Shown: piece after piece, positions 41,548 to 49,607 of the stretch
Numbering within the stretch: position 1 is the first letter of the stretch
Layout of the letters: each line of letters opens with the position of its first letter
Assembly: GCF_022921055.1 (NCBI RefSeq)
Contig: NZ_CP095061.1
Location: 2,457,501-2,521,500 of the forward strand
Origin: Hymenobacter volaticus
Lineage (GTDB): Bacteria > Bacteroidota > Bacteroidia > Cytophagales > Hymenobacteraceae
DNA length: 64,000 nt
Direction: 5' to 3'
Notes under the pieces: generated by a model
Database searches by the model: none
Told to the model about the DNA's origin: nothing
The model's input: the letters and a program-made list of their open reading frames with translations, nothing else
Position numbers and translations under genes: made by a program

Positions 41548-42732
41548 CTATTTCATTACCGGCTTGCCAGTACCCTCTCCGTCCAAATCGTTATCAGTGG
41601 CAGCGGTTTCGTCTTTGTGCTTTTCTTGCTGTACTGCCGGAATGGCTTCCTGGAAGATGAGGCCGGTTTTGGCGGCGTGTTCGGCGGCCTGTACGGTATC
41701 TTGCACCAGTAGCATTTCCACCTTGTCGTTGCGGAGTTCCTCACTAACCCGCTCTACCATGGCGGCGCGGTCGGGCCGCTTCAGAATGTCGCGGATGTAT
41801 ATGGCTAGAATGCGGCCCGGATGGCGGCGTACCACTTCGCGGTAGATGTTGGCATCTTCCTGCCCCGAGTCGCCGATGAGCACGAACTGAAGTTTGGGGT
41901 ACGTAAGGAGCAGGTTGTCGATTTCCTTGAGCTTGTGGCCGTGGTGTGCCGTGGCATCGCCGGTTTTCTTGCCACCAATGGCAAAATCGCGCAGCAAAAG
42001 CGGGCCAGGTGGTATTTCATTCAGGGCCAGGAAGTCCTCCAACAAATCATAAAGATTCCAGGGCGAGCTGCTAACGTAAAAGAAGGGGTTGTTGCGCTTG
42101 CCATTGCGACCTAATTGCAGCGCCCGATAAAACTCGGCAACGCCCTTGAAAGGCAACCGCGAATGGGCATTGCGCACGAGCACGGTACGAGCCATACGCA
42201 GCAAATCCGTGGACGAAGTTTGAATAACCGTATCGTCGAGGTCGGAGATGATACCGTATTCTGCATCGGCGGGCGGAATAAGAACCGGGGCTGATGCCCG
42301 CAGGCCAGGCGGCGAGGTGAAAGGGTGAGGCGCCTGTTGTAGCAGCACTTCCACCGGGTACCACATAAAGTCCACCGGTTCGGGCAGGCTTTGAGGAGTT
42401 AAGTTCAGCGTGAAGTATCCTTCTTCATCGGTCACGACGGGGTGCTCGGTGCCATCGGCGGGTTGCACGAGCAGTTGCGCGCCGCTGATTTCGTTGCTCT
42501 CGAAACGGCGGTACATATTGAGTAGGTTGTGCCAGCGCGAGTCGCCTTCGCCGGGTTCGCCAATGCCCTTGTCGGTGAGCAAGCGCCCTTTCACGTAGAG
42601 GCGCGTGCTGGTGCCGTAGCTGCGGTACGGTACTATCTGGAGAGGGTGCAAGAGGCCCAAGCGGGCGCGGGTGCGGGTGATAAGGTCGTCGGCACGGTCG
42701 GCTAAGTCGCCAATCTTATTGAGTATAGACAT
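41548..42732 (-). CDS. App1 family phosphatase (DUF2183)
   Basis: A 394-residue protein of the App1/DUF2183 family, related to yeast phosphatidate phosphatase App1, with a HAD-like fold. The catalytic signature DLDDT is at residues 164-168 (SDLDDTVIQTS). FYVSSSPWNLYDLLEDFL and LLRDFAIG follow, and FVLIGDSGQEDANIY provides the last acidic motif. The first 150 residues form an Ig-like or C2-like domain, usual for this family. The likely role is phosphatidic acid or related phospholipid dephosphorylation, but bacterial members are little studied. The tail from about residue 370 is acidic and low-complexity. Confidence 0.9.
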   Translation of the reverse strand: MSILNKIGDLADRADDLITRTRARLGLLHPLQIVPYRSYGTSTRLYVKGRLLTDKGIGEPGEGDSRWHNLLNMYRRFESNEISGAQLLVQPADGTEHPVVTDEEGYFTLNLTPQSLPEPVDFMWYPVEVLLQQAPHPFTSPPGLRASAPVLIPPADAEYGIISDLDDTVIQTSSTDLLRMARTVLVRNAHSRLPFKGVAEFYRALQLGRNGKRNNPFFYVSSSPWNLYDLLEDFLALNEIPPGPLLLRDFAIGGKKTGDATAHHGHKLKEIDNLLLTYPKLQFVLIGDSGQEDANIYREVVRRHPGRILAIYIRDILKRPDRAAMVERVSEELRNDKVEMLLVQDTVQAAEHAAKTGLIFQEAIPAVQQEKHKDETAATDNDLDGEGTGKPVMK

Positions 42733-42807
42733 ATCCGCAAGTACGCGGGTAAAGCGGAATTTGATACTTACGCCTAATGCATCTCGAATAGAAGAGCTAC
42801 CCCAAAC

Positions 42808-42842
42808 AAAAAGGCCAGCTGCAACCGCAACTGGCCTTTTTT
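42808..42842 (-). terminator. Terminator after the M48 lipoprotein gene
   Basis: AAAAAGGCCAG pairs with CTGGCCTTTTT around a 12-base loop. It lies between the minus-strand M48 gene (end 42899) and the App1 gene start (42732). On the minus strand it ends in a T-run. Confidence 0.9.
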
Positions 42843-42898
42843 AAATCTTAACGGTGTTGTGAAGGCAGAGCCTTCGTTTTGAGAGTGTTAGAACGCGC

Positions 42899-43705
42899 TT
42901 AGATAATGCGCCGCAGTTCCTCGAAGTTGCTGTTTGACACACTGCGACCTTGGCACTTCAGTTCGGCAGCTTTCGCCTGAATGTCCTGAACTCGCGAGCC
43001 AGGGTTCGGGTGAGTACTCAAAAACTCGGGAGTGTTAGCCCCTCCCTGCGCTTCCGACTTAATGAAGAAGCCCGCTGCGCCGTCGCAGGAATAGGTGGTT
43101 TGGTTGAGGTAGATAACCGAGTACTGGTCAGCTTCCCGCTCGAAGTCGCGGCTAAATTTCAATTGGCCTAGCCCGCTCGCAATTTGCACGAGTTGGCTAG
43201 GATTTTCGCCTAGTAGCAAGCCTAAGAGCGTAGAAATGCCATATTCGTTCTGGAGTTGCCGCGACGTGTGTCGCCGGTCGGCGTGGGCTATTTCGTGGCC
43301 AAGCACGCCAGCCAATTGGCTTTCATCTTCCAGAAATTTGATCAAGCCGGAGTACACATAAATGTGGCCGCCGGGCGTGGCAAAGGCATTCTGCGTTTGA
43401 TCATCCTTGATGATTTTTACGTCCCAAGGAAACTCGTTGCGGTATTGCAACTGCCCCGAGTTGAGCACCTTATTTACCACTCCATCCAGCAGCTGATAGG
43501 CCCGGGCGTTGCTAGAGCGCTCCAGCAATTGCCCTTTTGCCCGATAGGTAGAGTCGGTTTGCGCAGCTACTTGCTCGCCAAGAGCTTTGTCATCTTCAAT
43601 AGAGAATAGAACAGGATTGCCGTTTTCGTCGGTGCAGGCGGCAGTACCGCCCAACGTGGCAGCTAAAGAAAGTAGGAGTAAGGGTTTAAAAGAGAAAAGT
43701 CGCAT
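42899..43705 (-). CDS. M48 family metallopeptidase lipoprotein
   Basis: A 268-residue zinc peptidase of the BepA/LoiP type. The signal peptide ends in TAAC, with a lipidation Cys at about residue 24. The zinc motif HEIAH is in VLGHEIAHADRRH and the third ligand Glu in DFEREADQYS. QNAFATPGGHIYVYSGL and the STHPNPGSRV end motif are shared with the paralog at 29691. The family is involved in turnover or assembly of outer-membrane proteins. Having two diverged copies in one window suggests separate substrates. Start at ATG 43705. Confidence 0.93.
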   Translation of the reverse strand: MRLFSFKPLLLLSLAATLGGTAACTDENGNPVLFSIEDDKALGEQVAAQTDSTYRAKGQLLERSSNARAYQLLDGVVNKVLNSGQLQYRNEFPWDVKIIKDDQTQNAFATPGGHIYVYSGLIKFLEDESQLAGVLGHEIAHADRRHTSRQLQNEYGISTLLGLLLGENPSQLVQIASGLGQLKFSRDFEREADQYSVIYLNQTTYSCDGAAGFFIKSEAQGGANTPEFLSTHPNPGSRVQDIQAKAAELKCQGRSVSNSNFEELRRII

Positions 43706-44039
43706 TGAAAAAGCGGATTGGTTGAATAGAAAAGTGCGTAGAATGCCTCCGTTGAAAGAAAAAACGATGCCAAAAAACAGAAGTCGGTACGGGCAAGCAT
43801 TTCAGCAAGTTGCTTTTGGGCAACTCAAGGAGGTAGTGCGCGGATAATCAGGAAGAAAAAATAGTGGAAAGTCGAGTTGTGGTTCGCCTAACAAACCGCT
43901 TGTGCTAGAGCAGAACTGTTAACCTGCCGCAACTGTGGGAATCGGCAGTCTAGTATAGAGACCTTTCTGGCTTATCTGCCGTACATAACTGTCCACCCGC
44001 AACCCTGGCGCTCCGCGTTCCGTTTTACTTCTGTTCTCT
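43706..44039. other. 334-bp divergent spacer
   Basis: This lies between the M48 lipoprotein gene (minus) and the topoisomerase IB gene (plus) and must hold both promoters. I see no reliable consensus box and no convincing gene; an 86-codon frame on the plus strand has no recognisable feature. Confidence 0.5.
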
Positions 44040-45170
44040 ATGTCTACTATTGCCCAGCCGCGGCCCAAAACCAAGAAGAAGCGCCTCGCGCCCCTAGAAG
44101 ATTCGCACGAGCTATACAAAGACCCCGCTCGGCAGGCCGAATTGGCGGGCTTACGCTACCGCACCGATACCAAACCCGCCCTTACGCGCCAGCCCGGCCC
44201 CGACGGTACGTTCACTTATCACAAAGCCAACGGCGAACTAATAACCGACGAGAAAACCTTGGAGCGTATCAAAAGCTTCGTGATTCCGCCAGCCTGGACT
44301 GACGTTTGGATTTCCGATACGGCCAACAGCCACTTGCAAGTAACCGGGCGCGATGCCAAAGGCCGCAAGCAGTACCGCTATCATGTTGCCTGGGACCAAG
44401 CGCGGAGCCTTACCAAGTTCAGCAGGTTGCGTGCTTTCGGCGAAAAGTTAGCCGACCTGCGCCGGCAAATGCAAAAAGACTTGGCTCGCCCGGAACTCGA
44501 TAAAGCCAAAGTAATGGCTTTGGTACTCACGCTCATGGACCGTTCTTATATCCGCATTGGCAACAAAGAGTACGCTAAGGAAAACAAAACCTACGGCCTC
44601 ACCACCCTCCGCGACAAACACGTGCAGGTAACTGGCTCCGATGTGCGATTTGCGTTTGTGGGTAAGAAAGGGGTAGCCCACGACCTCACCATTCATGACC
44701 GGAAGCTGGCCCGGCTGGTGCAGAAGTGTAAGGAGATACCAGGCCAGCACTTGTTTCAGTATTACACTCCCGATGGCAAACGGGCCGAGCTGGAATCTGG
44801 CGATGTAAACGAATACCTACAGCAGGTAACTGGCCTCGCACTATCGGCCAAGGACTTCCGGACCTGGGGCGGCACCGTGAAGATGGTGGAGTGCCTGGAA
44901 ACCGTTATCAACGAGGAGCCCGACTTTCCGAAGCCGAAAAGCTTGAAACGGGCGTTGCAAGACGTAGCGCACGAACTCGGCAACACGCCCACGGTTTGTT
45001 CTAAATACTACATTCATCCTCAGGTGGTCGAGCTTTTCAATACCGACAAGCTCATCGACTACTTGCGCCGTCACGACGCCGATCCATCCGAAAACGACCT
45101 GCTTACGCCCACCGAACACATGGTGCTCGATATGCTAGCAGAACTAGAAGGCGACGCGGTGAAGCAATAG
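44040..45170 (+). CDS. DNA topoisomerase IB (viral/bacterial type)
   Basis: A 376-residue type IB topoisomerase that relaxes DNA through a 3'-phosphotyrosine intermediate. The N-terminal domain has PPAWTDVWIS and GRDAKGRKQYRYH; the catalytic domain has LTLMDRSYIRIGNKEYAKENKTYGLTTL and KVQV-like strands, with the active-site Tyr in SKYYIHP (Tyr323 or Tyr324). Basic residues of the pentad are in RDGK-like and GRKQYRYH segments. The basic, Lys/Pro-rich N-terminus (RPKTKKKR) is usual. Such enzymes are scattered in bacteria and often accessory. The ATG at 44040 is clear and a terminator follows. Confidence 0.92.
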   Translation: MSTIAQPRPKTKKKRLAPLEDSHELYKDPARQAELAGLRYRTDTKPALTRQPGPDGTFTYHKANGELITDEKTLERIKSFVIPPAWTDVWISDTANSHLQVTGRDAKGRKQYRYHVAWDQARSLTKFSRLRAFGEKLADLRRQMQKDLARPELDKAKVMALVLTLMDRSYIRIGNKEYAKENKTYGLTTLRDKHVQVTGSDVRFAFVGKKGVAHDLTIHDRKLARLVQKCKEIPGQHLFQYYTPDGKRAELESGDVNEYLQQVTGLALSAKDFRTWGGTVKMVECLETVINEEPDFPKPKSLKRALQDVAHELGNTPTVCSKYYIHPQVVELFNTDKLIDYLRRHDADPSENDLLTPTEHMVLDMLAELEGDAVKQ

Positions 45171-45216
45171 GCTGAACTATCGTTCTGCTTAGTTCAGGAA
45201 GAAACTAACCGATTAT

Positions 45217-45265
45217 AAAGACAAGCCCCTGGTTATCTACACAGACACCAGGGGCTTGTCTTTTT
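45217..45265. terminator. Bidirectional terminator after the topoisomerase IB gene
   Basis: AAAGACAAGCCCCTGGT and its complement ACCAGGGGCTTGTCTTT, 17 bp, followed by T residues. It separates genes converging from 45170 and 45308. Confidence 0.94.
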
Positions 45266-45307
45266 ATAACAGGAAAAGGCGCTATGACTTCCTACAACCT
45301 CGCTGTA

Positions 45308-46903
45308 TTACCTCCCCGAACCGTCTCGGTCGAAGGCGTGGGAGGTGACGCCGTGGGTAGTTTTGTCTTTTAGCTCGGGAGCAGGCTCGAAGGTATTGTT
45401 ACGGGCCGTGTCGTAGAAGCGGGTTTTGCGGCGTAAACCGGCTACCCGCGAGTGGTCCTGCACTTCGTCTTCCTGCGGCCCGCCGTAGATGTTTACGAAC
45501 GGGCTGCGCCGTACTTTGCCCCGCACCTCGAACACATCTTTGCCTTGCAAGCCATGCAGGTTGATGCTATGCGTTTCCAGAGGATTGAAGCGCCGCTGAT
45601 ATAGCAGTGAATCTGGGCGCGGTTTGTTGCTCACCTTGAATTGCCGGTATACTGACACCACTGTAGCTGTGTCGTTTAGGCGGTCCACTACAAATCGTTC
45701 GTCTTCGTCGGTGCCCGCTACCAGCACGTGGCGGGCCCGTAGGCGGTAAAATTCCTCGGCAACTTTAGGTAGCGCGTCGCGGCGGGAACGTAAGGCGGCA
45801 ATCATACGGGCTCCTTCGTGTTGGTAAACCTCACGGGGCAGGCCTTGCCGCACAGCTCGCTCGATAACGGCGTTGGTGAGGCGCGTTTGTAGGTTGCGGG
45901 CTGTGGCGGCGTAAGCAGAATGAGGAAGTCTGGTCAGCACTTGTTCGTCTAGGTAGCCCGCGTTCCGGGTGTAGCCTTCTACGCTTTCGTAGTGGGGGCC
46001 AAACGTGCGAAACTTGCGCACTACTTTGCTGGCTAGCCAGGGAATCAAACCATCATCGAAACGAAAAAACACTTGGTCCCGGTCTTGCGGTACGGGAGTC
46101 CAGCGGGTGCCACCCTGGGGCTGGGCATACGCTGCCCAGGTCCACTGGCCTTCATGCCGGTCCCAGTCACCGAGCCAAATATCCAGCAAGCGGGCGCGCA
46201 GAAAAGTTGCCTCGTCAATGGTGTGTTGGCCGGTTCGGTACCGTTCGGCCAGCATATCGGCAGTTTCTTCCAGTGCCGTAGCACCCGGCATGCGCCCGGC
46301 AATATTGGCTTCGCCTTCGAGCTTTTCTTCTAGCATCACTACCCGCCCCTGATACAGCTCTGAGGCTGGCCCCAAGCCGTTTTCATCGGCCCGAACATAG
46401 AATGGCCGCGGGTTAGTATGAGGGATGCCAGCCGCTTCGGCCAGCGGGGGCACCACAAAGGCACCGTACGGATGACCCGCCGACGTAGCATCGCGCACCA
46501 AGTTGAGCACAAAGCTGTGGCGCAGTACTTTGGGCAGCGTACGATAAGGATTCTTGTCAATAGTCCGCAGTGCATACCCTTGCCCGGCGGGAGTAAGCAC
46601 AGTCATACTGGTGGTTTGAAAGCCGCCGCCAATTTTGCCTGGCTTCAAGCCGCCCGGTAAAATAGAAGCTACTTTCAGGACGGGAAGCGTAACGGGCTCC
46701 GTCCAGGCGGGGCGATGATGCGGGCCCAATAGCACCCGCCCAATAGGGCCTCGTTGGTAGTGGCGCCCGGCCGTTACGCGGGCACTATCGGCGGTGGCAG
46801 CAAGCGGAGTCGGATCGGGCCGGGCATCGGGTTGGAAAAACTTCTGGCGGGCGCAGCCAGCTGAGAGCAGCAATAGAAAGGCAAACGAGTAGCGAGGTGT
46901 CAT
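45308..46903 (-). CDS. Lipoprotein with kinase-like motif set, paralog A
   Basis: A 531-residue exported protein; SAGC at residues 14-17 is a good lipobox. I do not know a characterised member. Conserved blocks shared with the divergent neighbour are GGLKPGKIGGGFQT (84-97), YALRTIDK (110-117), HPYGAFVVPPLAEAAGIPHTNP (from 144), a LEEKLEGE stretch (191-198), LRARLLDIWLGDWDRHEGQW (from 235) and VPQDRDQVFFRFDDG (271-285). GDWDRHxxQ followed by DRD resembles the DRHxxN catalytic loop and metal-binding Asp of the atypical kinase fold (PI3/4 kinases, HipA, FAM20). The C-terminal 120 residues look beta-rich (YQRRFNPLETHSINLHGL, DVFEVRG). From memory, this region is also found inside larger Bacteroidota proteins between a metallophosphoesterase and an outer-membrane barrel. 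Kinase activity is inference. Confidence 0.72.
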   Translation of the reverse strand: MTPRYSFAFLLLLSAGCARQKFFQPDARPDPTPLAATADSARVTAGRHYQRGPIGRVLLGPHHRPAWTEPVTLPVLKVASILPGGLKPGKIGGGFQTTSMTVLTPAGQGYALRTIDKNPYRTLPKVLRHSFVLNLVRDATSAGHPYGAFVVPPLAEAAGIPHTNPRPFYVRADENGLGPASELYQGRVVMLEEKLEGEANIAGRMPGATALEETADMLAERYRTGQHTIDEATFLRARLLDIWLGDWDRHEGQWTWAAYAQPQGGTRWTPVPQDRDQVFFRFDDGLIPWLASKVVRKFRTFGPHYESVEGYTRNAGYLDEQVLTRLPHSAYAATARNLQTRLTNAVIERAVRQGLPREVYQHEGARMIAALRSRRDALPKVAEEFYRLRARHVLVAGTDEDERFVVDRLNDTATVVSVYRQFKVSNKPRPDSLLYQRRFNPLETHSINLHGLQGKDVFEVRGKVRRSPFVNIYGGPQEDEVQDHSRVAGLRRKTRFYDTARNNTFEPAPELKDKTTHGVTSHAFDRDGSGR

Positions 46904-47108
46904 GCGGAGCGGAAAGCGCGGCTGGACTCCTTGAACGGAGATAAAGATGAGTTGTTAGCTATGGTTGGGCTTAGAGCTCTTTTTCTTGGCTACCATTACT
47001 CGGTAAGGTTGTTTTAAAATTTCTTAATGCTGCAAGATTCAACCCCATGCGTCGCGTTTGCGGTATAAGGCTGGCGACTAGCCTCAAAGGCGCCTACTAT
47101 CTCGTTCC
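46904..47108. promoter_or_regulatory. Shared divergent promoter region of the paralog pair
   Basis: 205 bases between the starts of the two paralogs. It contains a T-rich stretch near 47012-47025 but no box that I can assign with confidence. Both genes must be transcribed from here, so co-regulation is likely. Confidence 0.5.
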
Positions 47109-48719
47109 GTGTTACGTCCTTTTATTCCGCGCCGGGTCCAAATGACCGTTTGTTTGTGCGCTGCAGCGGTGTGTCAAGCATGCTCGGCGCCCGCGGCGCC
47201 GTCCGGACCGCCCATTTCCGCCCACATCCGCCCCGACTCGACGGTGCGGGTGGCGGCCGGTACGCAATACCTGCGGTCCAAGCTGCACCAGTTCTTTTGG
47301 GGTAAACATTACCGGGAGCTTTGGGCGTTGCCGGTGGAAGTGCCGGTTTTCAATCTCCGTACGGCCGTGCCCGGTGGGTTAGTGCCCGTGCAGGAAGGAG
47401 GGTCATTCCAAACCAAGAATTTGCGGCTCGTGGCGTCCAACGGTCGTCAGTATGTGTTGCGCTCCGTGGACAAGGATGCCACCAAAGCCTTGCCCGAGAG
47501 CTTGCAAAACGGGCCAATTGGGCGCCTAATGAAAGATCAGACCAGCGTCATCAATCCGTATGGGGCCTACATTGTGCCTCGGCTAGCGGAAGCGGTTGGC
47601 GTCTACCATACCAACCCGCGCCTGGTATACGTAGGCAACGACCCGGCCCTCGGGAAATTTCAGCAGGGATTTGCCAATGCACTCTACCTATTCGAGGAGC
47701 GGCCCGAAGGCGACCAAAGCACGGTAGCTAGCTTCGGCAATTCCAACCGGGTGGTGAGTTCGCGCCATGTGTTCACCAATCTGCTCGCCAACCCCCAGTA
47801 TCGGGTGGCAGCGCGGCAGTATTTGCGGGCACGCCTTTTCGATATGTGGCTTGGCGACTGGAGCCGGCGCGAAGACCAATGGCGCTGGGCCAGCTTCCCG
47901 ACTGCCAGCGGGGGCGTTGAGTACCGCCCCATTCCGCGCGACCGGGACCACGCCTTCTTTAAGTTCAATGACGGGTTGCTCACCCATATCATCGGGTGGG
48001 TGAAGTCCAACTACCAGACATTCGAGAAGGATATTGGCTTGGCCAACGTAGCTGGATTGAACCGTGCTGCCGAACCCATGGACAAGTCGTTGTTGGTGTA
48101 CCTAACGCGGCAGGACTTCCAGCAAGTTGCCGATTCCATGCGGCTGCAACTTTCCGATCCTGTAATCAAGGAGGCCTTGTCGGTGTGGCCCAAGGAGGTG
48201 TATGCGCTGGCAGGTCAGGAATTCGACGAGAAGCTGCGTAGCCGCCGCAACCAACTGCCGTTGGTAGCCGATAAGTTCTACGAGCTATTGGCCCGCAACG
48301 TAGACATGCCAGGCACTAGCGCACCCGAGCGCTTTGTCGTGGAGGTGCCCAGCCCTGAGCAAGTGCAGGTAAGCGTATACCAAATTGGGCGTGCATCCCC
48401 CGACAGCCTGATTGGTCGCCGTACGTTTCAGGTTGGGGAAACTAGTACTCTAAAGCTGTATGGGTTGGGTGGCTCCGACGTTTTCGAATTCAAAGACCTC
48501 CCCGCAACAGGTATCACAGTGGGTATCTACGATGGCGCCGGTCAAGATGCAGTGCGCGCATCTAGTAAGACGGTGCCTCGGCGTACGCGCGTCACAATCT
48601 TCGATAGCGGCGACGGCAACAACTTACTGGTGCCAAGGGCGGTGAAGGTGGAGCGGCACCTACCCGCCGCCACTGAATTCGATGCTGCCGGTTGGCTGCT
48701 CCGGCACCGATTATACTAA
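47109..48719 (+). CDS. Lipoprotein with kinase-like motif set, paralog B (altered catalytic loop)
   Basis: A 536-residue paralog of the protein at 45308, encoded divergently. Signal peptide and a probable lipid-attachment Cys at about residue 25 (VCQAC). It keeps the same blocks: GGLVPVQEGGSFQT (89-102), YVLRSVDK (115-122), NPYGAYIVPRLAEAVGVYHT (149-168), LRARLFDMWLGDW and IPRDRDHAFFKFNDG (275-289). In the loop equivalent to GDWDRH the sequence is GDWSRR (249-254): the Asp and His are replaced while flanking residues are retained. If the family is kinase-like, this copy may be a pseudo-enzyme that regulates or binds. The start is the GTG at 47109; an ATG at 47142 (MTVCLC) is a good alternative that still leaves a signal peptide. 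Confidence 0.7.
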   Translation: MLRPFIPRRVQMTVCLCAAAVCQACSAPAAPSGPPISAHIRPDSTVRVAAGTQYLRSKLHQFFWGKHYRELWALPVEVPVFNLRTAVPGGLVPVQEGGSFQTKNLRLVASNGRQYVLRSVDKDATKALPESLQNGPIGRLMKDQTSVINPYGAYIVPRLAEAVGVYHTNPRLVYVGNDPALGKFQQGFANALYLFEERPEGDQSTVASFGNSNRVVSSRHVFTNLLANPQYRVAARQYLRARLFDMWLGDWSRREDQWRWASFPTASGGVEYRPIPRDRDHAFFKFNDGLLTHIIGWVKSNYQTFEKDIGLANVAGLNRAAEPMDKSLLVYLTRQDFQQVADSMRLQLSDPVIKEALSVWPKEVYALAGQEFDEKLRSRRNQLPLVADKFYELLARNVDMPGTSAPERFVVEVPSPEQVQVSVYQIGRASPDSLIGRRTFQVGETSTLKLYGLGGSDVFEFKDLPATGITVGIYDGAGQDAVRASSKTVPRRTRVTIFDSGDGNNLLVPRAVKVERHLPAATEFDAAGWLLRHRLY

Positions 48720-48782
48720 CTATAGCCCGGGCCGCCGCGCAAGTTGCCTGATTGTCTTATATTTGTATTTCCTTTTGATCGT

Positions 48783-49214
48783 ATGCAGCAATTCTCTACT
48801 CCTGATTATCTTACTATCACTTACCGCGACGATCTACGTATGGTAGTAGCCCGTTGGTTACGGCCCACCTCATCGGTCGAAACTAGGGAAGGATATAATT
48901 TTATTTTGAAGGCAGGTATACATTTCAAGTGCCCTTACTGGCTTCTCGATGGTCGGCGGCGGCTGCCAGCTGATGCTGAAACCACGAATTGGGGCCTGTT
49001 TGAGTTCTTTCCGCAACTTAGTGCGCAAATGGGCCAACGGGTATACCTGAGCCAGCTCTTGTCGCCGAGCTACCAACAGGCCACGGATGCCATACCAGCC
49101 TTCCATCAGCTGGAGAGCACGTCTCAAACCTACCAAATGCGCCGCTTCAACGACGAAGCTCTGGCCGTTGAATGGTTACGCACGCGTCAGCAACACGTCC
49201 TACAACCAAGCTAA
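48783..49214 (+). CDS. Hypothetical protein, SpoIIAA/STAS-like
   Basis: A 143-residue soluble protein. The layout (TPDYLTITYRDDLRMVVARWLRP strand pair, WLLDGRR strand, then a helix, and RFNDEALAVEWLRTR as the last helix) resembles SpoIIAA-like/STAS-type domains, in which the phrase f-d-xx-A-xx-WL at the end is common. I am not sure of this family. I chose the ATG at 48783; the reading can be extended to 48744. It is 60 bases after paralog B on the same strand, so they might share a transcript. Confidence 0.6.
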   Translation: MQQFSTPDYLTITYRDDLRMVVARWLRPTSSVETREGYNFILKAGIHFKCPYWLLDGRRRLPADAETTNWGLFEFFPQLSAQMGQRVYLSQLLSPSYQQATDAIPAFHQLESTSQTYQMRRFNDEALAVEWLRTRQQHVLQPS

Positions 49215-49283
49215 AAATTGCTTGACGTAGCTACGGCAGGACTTAGTTTGTGTAGATAGTAGATAGTAAGGTGCTTGCTGCTT

Positions 49284-49457
49284 TTAAAGCAAGTGCTTTA
49301 CATGAAGCGCTAGCATTTCATGCCGCGAACTGCGGCGGCCCAGGATAGTTAGCAATACCATCCGGTACCATTGGCGGCCCCGGGGCCCCACCCAGCGGTA
49401 ACGACGCTGGGCATAATCAACATAAGAGGCAGTGGAAGTAGGCTGGAGCTTGTTCAT
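49284..49457 (-). CDS. Small basic hypothetical protein
   Basis: A 57-codon frame beginning with ATG (MNKLQPTSTASYVDYAQRRY), rich in Arg, Trp and Tyr, with a central GPRGRQWYRMVLLTILGRR stretch. It lies in an otherwise gene-free gap. I do not recognise it; its net positive charge would suit nucleic-acid or membrane binding. It may be a chance frame, although the composition is not that of random sequence. Confidence 0.35.
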   Translation of the reverse strand: MNKLQPTSTASYVDYAQRRYRWVGPRGRQWYRMVLLTILGRRSSRHEMLALHVKHLL

Positions 49458-49607
49458 AGCGATAGGAGAGAAGGGTGGCGCACATTGATACTGTAAAACT
49501 AATCCACTAACTAACCCGGCACATCACATGTACATGTGATGCCGACTACCACCAAAAAGCTCCGAATCGGAGAGAAACGGGGCTTGTATTAGCGCAACTG
49601 CCTATAA

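Noticed and set aside
43587..43847. An 86-codon plus-strand frame overlapping the start of the M48 lipoprotein gene
   Set aside because: It runs antisense through the signal peptide of the M48 gene and has no recognisable domain.
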